Source: Terrimesophilobacter bigeumensis
GTDB lineage: Bacteria; Actinomycetota; Actinomycetes; Actinomycetales; Microbacteriaceae
Assembly: GCF_039537265.1 (NCBI RefSeq)
Contig: NZ_BAABAE010000005.1
Coordinates: forward strand, 1 to 64,000
DNA: 64,000 nucleotides
Direction of reading: 5' to 3'
The notes below the pieces were generated by a model. That model made no database searches. It saw only the letters and a program-made list of their open reading frames with translations, and had not been told where the DNA came from. The position numbers and the translations under genes were made by a program. Shown here in pieces: positions 57,335 to 64,000 of the stretch. The first letter of the stretch is position 1. Every line of letters begins with the position of its first letter.

Positions 57335-58396
57335 TCAGGCGGCGCCGAGGCGGGCCGCGGCGAGCTGCTCCGCTGCCTCGAGCGTCGTGATGCCCTTCGC
57401 GGCCGAGTCGCGGAAGATCGTGGCGACCACGTCGCCGATCTGGGTCACGCGCGCGGAGATCGCCGCAGCATCCGCCCCCGGCCGCATGGCCATGTCCAGG
57501 TAGATGACGCCTCCGCCATTGACGACGAAGTCGGGGGCCCAGAGGATGCCGCGGGCGGCGAGCTCGGCGGCACCGTCGTGGGCGGCGAGCTGGTTGTTCG
57601 CGGCGCCGACGACACCCTTGACGCGCAGGTCCGCGATGACCTGAGAGGTGAGCACCCCGCCGAGGCCGCACGGGACGAAGAGGTCCGCCTCGACCGTGAG
57701 CGCATCGGAGGCGTCGACCCAGGTGGCGCCGAGGGACTCGGCGAGCTCCTTCTTGGCGAGGTTCACATCGGTCACCGTGAGCGCAGCGCCCTCCGCGGCC
57801 AGGCGCTTCGCCAGGCGCCCGCCGACCTGGCCGAGGCCCGAGATGACGATGCGGCGGCCGGAGACATCCTTGCTGCCGAAGAGCGCCTCGAGCGTCGCGA
57901 GGACGCTCGCGTGCACGCCCTCCGCCGTCGCATCCGCCGGCTCACCGACGCCGCCCTGCTCGGGCGGGAGACCGCAGACGTGCTGGGTGCGCTCGGCGAC
58001 GACGGCCATGAGTTCTGCACTCGTGCCGACATCCTCCGCCGTCATGTACACGCCGCCGAGGCCCTCGACGACGTCGCCGAGGTCGAGCATGGCGTCCCGC
58101 TTCTGGTCGTCGGTGAGCGAGGTACCGAGTGGGAGGGCGATGACGGACTTGCCGCCGCCCCGCGCCAGCCCTGCAGCAGCGTTCTTGAATGTCATGCCCT
58201 CTGAGAGGCGCAACGCGTCCGCGAGCGCATCCGTCCAGTGCGGGTAGGCCCATACGCGGGCACCGCCGAGGGCCTGGCCGAGCACCGTGGAGTGCACCGC
58301 CACGATGATGGGCAGCCGGCTTCGCGAACCGGTGACCATCACCACCCTCTCGTGGTCGAAGGGAATCGCTTCGAGCTGAACGGCGGTCGTGGGCAT
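57335..58396 (-). CDS. Leucine/valine (Glu/Leu/Phe/Val family) dehydrogenase
   Basis: 353 aa. VYAYPHWTDALADALRLSEG-like WAYPHWTDALADALRLSEGM, TFKNAAAGLARGGGKSVIAL (catalytic Lys region), VYMTAEDVGTSAELM (Asp), and the NAD-binding IVISGLGQVGGRLAKRLAAE. It oxidatively deaminates a branched-chain amino acid to the keto acid and ammonium, or runs in reverse. The exact preference (Leu, Val or Phe) is not decided by sequence. It faces away from leuC, so biosynthetic and catabolic genes for branched-chain amino acids share this locus. GGAG lies 6 nt before the ATG. Confidence 0.88.
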   Translation of the reverse strand: MPTTAVQLEAIPFDHERVVMVTGSRSRLPIIVAVHSTVLGQALGGARVWAYPHWTDALADALRLSEGMTFKNAAAGLARGGGKSVIALPLGTSLTDDQKRDAMLDLGDVVEGLGGVYMTAEDVGTSAELMAVVAERTQHVCGLPPEQGGVGEPADATAEGVHASVLATLEALFGSKDVSGRRIVISGLGQVGGRLAKRLAAEGAALTVTDVNLAKKELAESLGATWVDASDALTVEADLFVPCGLGGVLTSQVIADLRVKGVVGAANNQLAAHDGAAELAARGILWAPDFVVNGGGVIYLDMAMRPGADAAAISARVTQIGDVVATIFRDSAAKGITTLEAAEQLAAARLGAA

Positions 58397-58496
58397 GGGT
58401 CACTCCGGTGTGCTGGCCTTGTGGGCGCGGAAACATGACCGGCGATCTGGATGCGGCTCGCTCGGCTACAGCCAGCATAGCCCCGCCCCTCGCCCG

Positions 58497-58560
58497 CCGT
58501 TTGTGCTCACTTTTGGTCGCTGGGGACCCGCCTGTTCCGACGAAAAGTGAGCACAAACGG
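58497..58560. repeat. Palindromic element between the dehydrogenase and leu genes
   Basis: Perfect arms CCGTTTGTGCTCACTTTT (58497-58514) and AAAAGTGAGCACAAACGG (58543-58560), 18 bp each, 28-nt centre. The arm sequence differs from the elements at 22508 and 43276. It is upstream of the leu promoter; function unknown. Confidence 0.8.
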
Positions 58561-58588
58561 TGGGGCGGCGGGGCGCAGCGGCGGGTGG

Positions 58589-58594
58589 TAGCCT
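58589..58594 (+). promoter_or_regulatory. -10 element of the leaderless leu leader transcript
   Basis: TAGCCT, 7 nt (GATTTCC), then ATG at 58602. The leu mRNA would begin at the leader-peptide start codon. Confidence 0.6.
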
Positions 58595-58601
58595 GATTTC
58601 C

Positions 58602-58646
58602 ATGCTCGATCGAAGCCTGCTCCTTCCTCGCCGCGACGAGGCCTGA
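58602..58646 (+). CDS. Leucine-rich leader peptide (leuL-like)
   Basis: ATG at 58602 to TGA at 58644-58646: MLDRSLLLPRRDEA, 14 residues with four Leu, three in a row (LLL). It begins 7 nt after a -10 element. The peptide overlaps one arm of alternative hairpins (58626-58641 and 58631-58669). Leu-codon stalling before a branched structure is the hallmark of classical leu attenuation. The gene behind it is leuC, which fits. This is a prediction from layout; no homologue was checked. Confidence 0.7.
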   Translation: MLDRSLLLPRRDEA

Positions 58647-58669
58647 CCCACTCGGCCCCCTCGTCGCGG
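58626..58669 (+). promoter_or_regulatory. Alternative hairpins of a putative leu attenuator
   Basis: A small hairpin CCTCG-CCGCGA-CGAGG (58626-58641) lies within the leader ORF. A longer one pairs CCGCGACGAGG (58631-58641) with CCTCGTCGCGG (58659-58669). The two share bases 58637-58641 and cannot form together. A ribosome stalled at the Leu codons (617-625) would favour the longer or free form. No U tract follows the 11-bp stem, so the effect may be on translation or processivity rather than simple intrinsic termination. Confidence 0.5.
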
Positions 58670-58723
58670 AGTCTGTCGTCGGCCGGGGATGATCGAAGCT
58701 ACAGCTAAGGACCGACAGCAATC

Positions 58724-60307
58724 ATGGGTAAGACTCTGGCGGAGAAGGTGTGGAACGACCACGTCGTGGCCAAGGGAACCGATGGCGCCCCCGACCTTCT
58801 CTATATCGACCTCCACCTCGTCCATGAGGTGACCTCCCCGCAGGCCTTCGACGGGCTGCGGATGTCGGGACGCCCGGTTCGCCGCCCCGATCTCACGATC
58901 GCGACGGAAGACCACAACACCCCGACCATCAACATCACGAAGCAGATCGCCGATCCGGTGAGCCGCACGCAGATCGAGACGCTGCGCCGCAACTGCGAGG
59001 AGTTCGGGGTGCGCCTGCACCCCCTCGGCGATGTCGACCAGGGCATCGTGCATGTCGTCGGCCCGCAGCTGGGTCTCACCATGCCGGGTATCACGGTCGT
59101 CTGCGGCGACAGCCACACCTCCACCCACGGCGCGTTCGGGGCGATGGCCTTCGGCATCGGCACGAGCGAGGTGGAGCACGTGCTCGCGACCCAGACCCTG
59201 CCGCTCAAGCCCTTCAAGACGATGGCCGTCACCGTCGAGGGCGAGTTGCGCGAGGGGGTGAGCGCGAAGGACATCATCCTCGCGGTCATCGCGAAGATCG
59301 GCACGGGCGGCGGGCAGGGCTACGTGCTCGAGTACCGCGGAAGCGCCATCCGGTCGCTCTCGATGGAGGGCCGCATGACGATCTGCAACATGTCGATCGA
59401 GGCGGGCGCCCGTGCCGGCATGGTCGCCCCCGACCAGACGACCTACGACTACCTCAAGGGCCGTCCGCACGCCCCGAAGGGTGAGGACTGGGATGCGGCG
59501 ATCGCCTACTGGAACACGCTGCCGACCGATGAGGACGCCGTGTTCGACGCCGAGGTGTTCCTCGACGCGAATGAGCTCGAACCCTTCGTGACCTGGGGAA
59601 CCAACCCCGGCCAGGGCGTGCTGCTCTCCGACTCGATCCCTGACCCGGAGAGCTTCGAGGACCCCAACGCGCAGGCTTCTGCGCGCCGCGCCCTCGAGTA
59701 CATGGACCTCGAGGCCGGCACCCGCATGAAGGACATCAGGGTCGACGCGGTCTTCATGGGCTCGTGCACGAACAGCCGCATCGAGGACCTGCGCGCCTTC
59801 GCCTCGGTCATCAAGGGCCGCACGAAGGCGAAGGACGTGCGCGTCATGGTCGTGCCCGGCTCCGCGCGGGTGCGGCTGCAGGCTGAGGCCGAGGGGCTCG
59901 ACCGGGTGTTCGAGGAGTTCGGGGCGGAGTGGCGGTTCGCCGGATGCTCGATGTGCCTCGGCATGAACCCCGACCAGCTGGCACCGGGGGAGCGCTGCGC
60001 ATCCACGTCGAACCGCAACTTCGAGGGCAGACAGGGCAAGGGCGGGCGCACCCACCTCGTGTCGCCGCTCGTCGCGGCAGCCACAGCGGTGCGCGGGACG
60101 CTCTCCGGCCCGTGGGACCTGGACGAGCCTCTCGGATCGAGCTCGCCGAGCTCGACGGTCTCGGCAGGCTCGACCGGAGAAGGCGGCTCGACCGGAAGAG
60201 GCGGCTCGACCGGAGAAGGCGGCTCGACCGGAGAAGGCGGCTCGACCGGAAGAGGCGGCTCGACCGGAGAAGGCGGCTCGACCCGAGAAGATCGGAAGGG
60301 GGCGTAG
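58724..60307 (+). CDS. leuC: 3-isopropylmalate dehydratase large subunit
   Basis: 527 aa. With LeuD it isomerises 2-isopropylmalate to 3-isopropylmalate, using a [4Fe-4S] cluster. Motifs: DLHLVHEVTSPQAFDGLRMS, VCGDSHTSTHGAFGAMAFGI, AVFMGSCTNSRIEDLRAFAS and FAGCSMCLGMNPDQLAPGER (cluster Cys). LeuC is usually near 470 aa; here residues about 468-527 are an added Ser/Gly/Thr tail made of GSTGEG/GSTGRG units from an 18-bp repeat. AAGGA lies upstream of the ATG. leuD starts 2 bp after the stop. Confidence 0.95.
   Translation: MGKTLAEKVWNDHVVAKGTDGAPDLLYIDLHLVHEVTSPQAFDGLRMSGRPVRRPDLTIATEDHNTPTINITKQIADPVSRTQIETLRRNCEEFGVRLHPLGDVDQGIVHVVGPQLGLTMPGITVVCGDSHTSTHGAFGAMAFGIGTSEVEHVLATQTLPLKPFKTMAVTVEGELREGVSAKDIILAVIAKIGTGGGQGYVLEYRGSAIRSLSMEGRMTICNMSIEAGARAGMVAPDQTTYDYLKGRPHAPKGEDWDAAIAYWNTLPTDEDAVFDAEVFLDANELEPFVTWGTNPGQGVLLSDSIPDPESFEDPNAQASARRALEYMDLEAGTRMKDIRVDAVFMGSCTNSRIEDLRAFASVIKGRTKAKDVRVMVVPGSARVRLQAEAEGLDRVFEEFGAEWRFAGCSMCLGMNPDQLAPGERCASTSNRNFEGRQGKGGRTHLVSPLVAAATAVRGTLSGPWDLDEPLGSSSPSSTVSAGSTGEGGSTGRGGSTGEGGSTGEGGSTGRGGSTGEGGSTREDRKGA
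60167..60292. repeat. 18-bp tandem repeat at the 3' end of leuC
   Basis: Seven units of GGCTCGACCGGAGAAGGC (with two GGAAGAGGC variants and a diverged last unit). They encode GSTGEG/GSTGRG within leuC. Same family as the intergenic copy at 20880 and the copper ATPase array at 41123. Confidence 0.9.
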
Positions 60308-60309
60308 CC

Positions 60310-60906
60310 ATGGAGAAGATCACCGTCATCGAGGGGACGGCAGTCCCACTCCGTCGGGCGAACGTCGACACCGACCAGATCATCCCCGCCGAGTTCCTGA
60401 AGCGGGTGACGAAGACCGGCTTCGACGACGCCCTCTTCTACGCCTGGCGGCAGGACCCCGACTTCGTGCTCAACGATCCCGCCTACGCGAATCCGACCGT
60501 GCTCGTCGCCGGCCCCGACTTCGGCACCGGTTCCAGCCGCGAGCACGCGGTGTGGGCCCTGCACGACTACGGGTTCCGGGCGGTGCTGAGTCCACGGTTC
60601 GGTGACATCTTCCGCGGCAACTCCGGCAAGCAGGGACTGCTCACCGGGATCGTCGCCGAGGACGACGTCGAAGCGCTGTGGGCCCTCATCGAGGCGCAGC
60701 CGGGGGTGGCGGCATCCGTCGACCTGACGGCGAAGACGGCGACGGTCGGAACTCTCACGGTTCCTTTCGAGATCGATGATTACACTAGGTGGCGGTTGCT
60801 CGAAGGTCTCGACGACATCGGCCTGACGTTGCGCGAAGAATCGCACATCACCCGGTTCGAGAAGTCCAGGGAATCCTGGCGACCACGAACCCTTCCCGCA
60901 CAATAG
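60310..60906 (+). CDS. leuD: 3-isopropylmalate dehydratase small subunit
   Basis: 198 aa. EKITVIEGTAVPLRRANVDT, DQIIPAEFLKRVTKTGFDDA, AGPDFGTGSSREHAVWALHD, and FRAVLSPRFGDIFRGNSGKQ. It is the swivelling domain that binds substrate in the LeuCD complex. Separated from leuC by 2 bp, so co-translated. Start at 60310 with a GGGGG purine run upstream. Confidence 0.95.
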   Translation: MEKITVIEGTAVPLRRANVDTDQIIPAEFLKRVTKTGFDDALFYAWRQDPDFVLNDPAYANPTVLVAGPDFGTGSSREHAVWALHDYGFRAVLSPRFGDIFRGNSGKQGLLTGIVAEDDVEALWALIEAQPGVAASVDLTAKTATVGTLTVPFEIDDYTRWRLLEGLDDIGLTLREESHITRFEKSRESWRPRTLPAQ

Positions 60907-60921
60907 TCAGCAGGTGAGCCA

Positions 60922-62292
60922 GTGAAGACGGTGGTCGAAGACGCCGGGAAGGCGGGTGAGCAGGTGGAGTTGAGGTCCGACCGGATCGTCATCCGCGGCG
61001 GCAACCCGCTGCGCGGTCGCGTCGACGTGCGCGGCGCCAAGAACCTGGCGACGAAGGCCATGGTCGCGGCCCTTCTCGGCGAGACGCCGAGCGTGCTGCG
61101 CGACGTGCCCGACATCAGCGACGTCACCGTCGTGCGCGGGCTCCTCCAGGTGCACGGTGTGCTCGTGACCGAGAGCGAGACGCCCGGTGAACTGCTGCTC
61201 GATCCGAGCAACGTCGAGACGGCGCACTTCGCCGAGATCGACGCGCACGCCGGCTCAAGCCGCATCCCGATCCTGTTCTGCGGGCCGCTCCTGCATCGTC
61301 TCGGCGAGGCGTTCATCCCCGACCTCGGCGGATGCCGCATCGGCGACCGCCCGATCGACTTCCACCTCGACGCCCTCCGCGCGTTCGGGGCGATCGTCGA
61401 CAAGAACTATGAGGGCATCCACCTGACGGCGCCGAACGGGCTGAGCGGGGCGGACATCCACCTGCCGTACCCGAGCGTCGGCGCCACGGAACAGGTGCTG
61501 CTCACGGCGGTGCGCGCGCGGGGCACGACGGAGCTCCGCAATGCGGCGATCGAACCGGAGATCATGGATCTCATCGCCATCCTGCAGAAGATGGGCGCGA
61601 TCATCTCCGTCGAGCCGAACCGGACGATCCTCATCGAGGGCGTCGACCGGCTCACCGGTTACACCCACCGCTCGCTCTTCGACCGCAATGAGGCGGCGAG
61701 CTGGGCCGCGGCCGCCCTCGTCACCCACGGCGACATCTTCGTCGCCGGCGCCCGGCAGTCCGAGCTCATGACCTTCCTCAACGTCTTCCGCAAAGTCGGC
61801 GGGGCGTTCGACATCGAGGAGGACGGCATCCGCTTCTACCACCCGGGCGGTGAGCTTAAGCCCGTGACGATCGAGACGGATGTCCATCCCGGCTTCATGA
61901 CGGACTGGCAGCAGCCCCTCGTCGTCGTCCTCACCCAGGCCAACGGGGTGTCCATCGTGCACGAGACCGTCTACGAGAACCGGTTCGGGTTCACCGAGGC
62001 GCTGAACGAGATGGGCGCGAACATCGTCGTGCACCCGCACGGGCTCCCCGACCATCCGAGGCGCGTCGCCCGGCGCGACTTCGAGCAGGCTGCGGTCGTC
62101 ACGGGGCCGACGAGACTTCACGGCGCCGACATCCGGGTGCCCGACCTGCGCGGCGGGTTCAGCCACGTCATCGCAGCTCTGAGCGCGGAGGGCACCTCCC
62201 GGATCAGCAACCTCGACCTCATCCGGCGCGGGTACGAGCATTTCGTCGACAAGCTCGCCGACCTCGGCGCGGACTTCGACGTCGAGGGGTAG
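60922..62292 (+). CDS. murA: UDP-N-acetylglucosamine 1-carboxyvinyltransferase
   Basis: 456 aa. It starts peptidoglycan synthesis by adding enolpyruvate to UDP-GlcNAc. RGAKNLATKAMVAALLGETP near the N-terminus (conserved Lys), the active-site Cys in LGGCRIGDRPIDFHLDALRA (fosfomycin-sensitive form), and FMTDWQQPLVVVLTQANGVS, ADIRVPDLRGGFSHVIAALS. GTG start; the first 18 residues are an extra tail compared with most homologues. Confidence 0.95.
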   Translation: MKTVVEDAGKAGEQVELRSDRIVIRGGNPLRGRVDVRGAKNLATKAMVAALLGETPSVLRDVPDISDVTVVRGLLQVHGVLVTESETPGELLLDPSNVETAHFAEIDAHAGSSRIPILFCGPLLHRLGEAFIPDLGGCRIGDRPIDFHLDALRAFGAIVDKNYEGIHLTAPNGLSGADIHLPYPSVGATEQVLLTAVRARGTTELRNAAIEPEIMDLIAILQKMGAIISVEPNRTILIEGVDRLTGYTHRSLFDRNEAASWAAAALVTHGDIFVAGARQSELMTFLNVFRKVGGAFDIEEDGIRFYHPGGELKPVTIETDVHPGFMTDWQQPLVVVLTQANGVSIVHETVYENRFGFTEALNEMGANIVVHPHGLPDHPRRVARRDFEQAAVVTGPTRLHGADIRVPDLRGGFSHVIAALSAEGTSRISNLDLIRRGYEHFVDKLADLGADFDVEG

Positions 62293-62299
62293 CCGGCGC

Positions 62300-63064
62300 G
62301 TGACGAAGCGCGACCGGGCGACGGCGCCCCGATCGGAGAAGACCCCGGTGTTCCGGGTCCTCGCCGCGATCCTGCTGCCGCTCATGAACATCCTCGGCAG
62401 GTACCGCATCGAGCAGGGCGAGAAGCTGCCGAAGACGGGCGCGGTCGTCGTCGCCCCCAACCACTACAGCGAGATCGACCCCATCGTGATCGGTGTGGCC
62501 ATCTGGATGCAGGGGCGGGCGCCGCGGTACCTCGCGAAGGCCTCGCTCTTCACCGTGCCGGTGCTCGGCTGGTTCTTGAGGCGTTCGGAGCAGATTCCGG
62601 TCGAGCGCCATGGATCGCGGGGGAATGACCCGCTCGCGGCCGCGAACCAGCTCACCGAGAACGACCTCGTGGTGGTCGTCTATCCGGAGGGAACGCTCAC
62701 CCGCGACCCCGACCTGTGGCCCATGCGCGGCAAGACCGGGGCTGTACGTCTCGCCCTGACCGCGGGCGTCCCGCTCATTCCGGTCGCCCACTGGGGTACC
62801 CAGAAGATCATGCCGCGCTACGGCAAAGGTGTCAGCCTGTTCCCGCGCAAGGATGTCCGCATCCGTTTCGGCGACCCCGTCGACCTCTCGAGGTTCGCGG
62901 GGCGCAACCTGGACTCGGCTACTCTTGCCGAGGCCACCGACGTGCTCATGGATGCGATCACCGGCCTGTTGGCCGAACTGCGCGAGGAGACCCCGCCGGC
63001 CGAGCGTTGGGACCCGGCCAGGAAGGGCCAGGCGGAGACCGGACGATTCGAGGAGCGATCATGA
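62300..63064 (+). CDS. 1-acyl-sn-glycerol-3-phosphate acyltransferase family protein
   Basis: 254 aa, PlsC-like. Catalytic NHxxxxD motif: VVVAPNHYSEIDPIVIGVAI; second motif PEGTLTRDPDLWPMRGKTGA; one N-terminal hydrophobic helix (VFRVLAAILLPLMNILG). It would acylate lysophosphatidic acid to phosphatidic acid in membrane lipid synthesis. GTG start 7 bp after murA. The stop overlaps the gpsA ATG (ATGA), so glycerolipid steps are coupled. Confidence 0.88.
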   Translation: MTKRDRATAPRSEKTPVFRVLAAILLPLMNILGRYRIEQGEKLPKTGAVVVAPNHYSEIDPIVIGVAIWMQGRAPRYLAKASLFTVPVLGWFLRRSEQIPVERHGSRGNDPLAAANQLTENDLVVVVYPEGTLTRDPDLWPMRGKTGAVRLALTAGVPLIPVAHWGTQKIMPRYGKGVSLFPRKDVRIRFGDPVDLSRFAGRNLDSATLAEATDVLMDAITGLLAELREETPPAERWDPARKGQAETGRFEERS

Positions 63065-64000
63065 GCAACACGATGCCGATCCGGATCTCGCAGCCCGGTG
63101 CCCGCCGTGTCGCGGTGCTCGGCGCCGGCAGCTGGGGGACGACCTTCTCGAAGGTGCTCGCCGACGGCGGCTCGGATGTCGCGATCTGGGCACGCCGCAC
63201 CGAGCTCGCGCGGGAGATCTCCCAAGCCAAGCGCAACAGCGACTACCTGCCCGGCATCAACCTGCCGCGCACCCTGTGGGCGAGCCCGAACGTCGCCGAA
63301 GTGCTCGACGGTGCGGAGATGGTCTTCGTCTCTGTGCCGAGCCAGAGCCTGCGTGAGAACCTCGCAGCGGTGCGCGACCTCATCCCGCCCGAGGCGATCG
63401 TCGTGAGCCTCATGAAGGGCGTCGAGCGCGGGACCGCCCGTCGGATGAGCCAGGTCATCCGCGAGGAACTGGGCGCCGACCCCGCACAGATCGCGGTCAT
63501 CTCGGGCCCGAACCTCGCGCTCGAGATCGCGAAGGAGGAGCCAACGGCATCCGTCGTCTCCTCCGAGAATCTGGCGACGGCCACGCTCGTCGCCATGGCA
63601 GCGCGCACCGACTACCTGCGATCCTTCGTCAACACCGACGTCATCGGAACCGAGTTCGGCGGGGTGCTCAAGAACCTCATCGCCGTCGCGATCGGCATCG
63701 TCGACGGTGTCGGCTATGGCGAGAACACGAAGGCTTCGATCATCACCCGCGGCCTCGTCGAGATGACCGAGTTCGCTGTCGCCTACGGGGCCAGGCCTGA
63801 GACGCTGGCCGGTCTGGCCGGCCTCGGCGACCTCATCGCGACCTGCGAGTCGCCGCTGTCCCGCAACAACACCGCGGGGCGGCTGCTCGGCCAGGGCTAC
63901 AGTTTCACGGATGTCGTGGCGCAGATGAACCAGACTGCGGAGGGTTTGGCCTCGGTGGCGCCGATCCTCGAACTCGCGATGGCGAAGGGCGTCGAGATGC
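63061..64000 (+). CDS. gpsA: NAD(P)H-dependent glycerol-3-phosphate dehydrogenase, 3' truncated
   Basis: The start overlaps the acyltransferase stop; the frame runs open to the window end (313 codons seen, about 340 expected). Rossmann VAVLGAGSWGTTFSKVLADG, LMKGVERGTARRMSQVIREE, SGPNLALEIAKEEPTASVVS, and the catalytic Lys region GGVLKNLIAVAIGIVDGVGY with KASIITRGLVEMTEF. It makes glycerol-3-phosphate for phospholipids. The C-terminus lies beyond the window. Confidence 0.94.
   Translation, partial: MSNTMPIRISQPGARRVAVLGAGSWGTTFSKVLADGGSDVAIWARRTELAREISQAKRNSDYLPGINLPRTLWASPNVAEVLDGAEMVFVSVPSQSLRENLAAVRDLIPPEAIVVSLMKGVERGTARRMSQVIREELGADPAQIAVISGPNLALEIAKEEPTASVVSSENLATATLVAMAARTDYLRSFVNTDVIGTEFGGVLKNLIAVAIGIVDGVGYGENTKASIITRGLVEMTEFAVAYGARPETLAGLAGLGDLIATCESPLSRNNTAGRLLGQGYSFTDVVAQMNQTAEGLASVAPILELAMAKGVEM

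Overview
The window is 64 kb of high-GC DNA with short intergenic gaps and many ATGA/GTGA start-stop overlaps. Codons end mostly in G or C, GGATGC/GCATCC hexamers recur, and there is a DUF222/HNH gene, a MnhA-MnhB fusion antiporter and DUF6458/DUF2207 proteins. This points to a chromosomal segment of an actinobacterium, most likely family Microbacteriaceae (inference from gene content and sequence style; the species cannot be named). Most of it is ordinary housekeeping and metabolic DNA. No rRNA, CRISPR, transposase or integrase gene was found.

Layout. 1-6.7 kb: end of an HNH protein, then a TetR-controlled export operon (an MMPL transporter fused to a decayed ABC-ATPase-like domain, followed by a YhgE/Pip membrane protein). 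6.7-10.2 kb: a TIM-barrel isomerase and the trehalose genes otsA-otsB. 10.2-16.7 kb: a six-gene, tightly overlapped Na+/H+ antiporter operon (mnhA/B fusion, C, D, E, F, G). 16.7-30.1 kb: branched-chain amino-acid genes ilvD, ilvB, ilvN, ilvC, leuB and ilvE, with serA and several small membrane proteins interspersed. 30-35 kb: FAH-family hydrolase, YeiH-type permease, a truncated PadR remnant, gltX and tRNA-Gln. 34.9-39.2 kb: a lipoprotein facing a coupled three-gene unit (81-aa protein, ECF-like sigma factor, zinc-finger anti-sigma-like protein), then a DUF262/DUF1524 (GmrSD-like) protein. 39.2-44.8 kb: an iron-box-preceded dioxygenase-like gene, an MBL-fold hydrolase, a CsoR-type regulator with a CopB-type ATPase, a lipid kinase and a lipoprotein.

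44.9-55.3 kb is the accessory part. A complete tRNA-Glu (CTC) is followed 7050 bp later by a 50-bp copy of its 3' part. Between them lie a sugar ABC transporter, a SIS sugar-phosphate enzyme, a ROK kinase and a DeoR repressor. Next come a cell-wall-anchored repeat protein (LALTG signal) and a second, decayed tRNA-Glu-like fragment. A 56-bp copy of the 3' end of the neighbouring dihydrofolate-reductase-like gene lies inside the islet. This looks like a tRNA hot spot hit more than once, with no integrase left.

55.4-64 kb: a manganese-type (yybP-ykoY) riboswitch in front of terC, a Leu/Val dehydrogenase facing leuC-leuD, then murA, an acyltransferase and gpsA (cut by the window end). leuCD is preceded by a 14-codon leucine-rich leader peptide and alternative hairpins, a likely attenuator.

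A theme across the window is leaderless transcription: many genes carry TANNNT exactly 6 or 7 nt before the start codon, so the mRNA would begin at the start codon. Two short peptides of this type (before otsA and before leuC) may regulate the gene behind them. Low-complexity 18-bp repeats have also entered two coding regions (the leuC 3' end and the copper ATPase 5' end).
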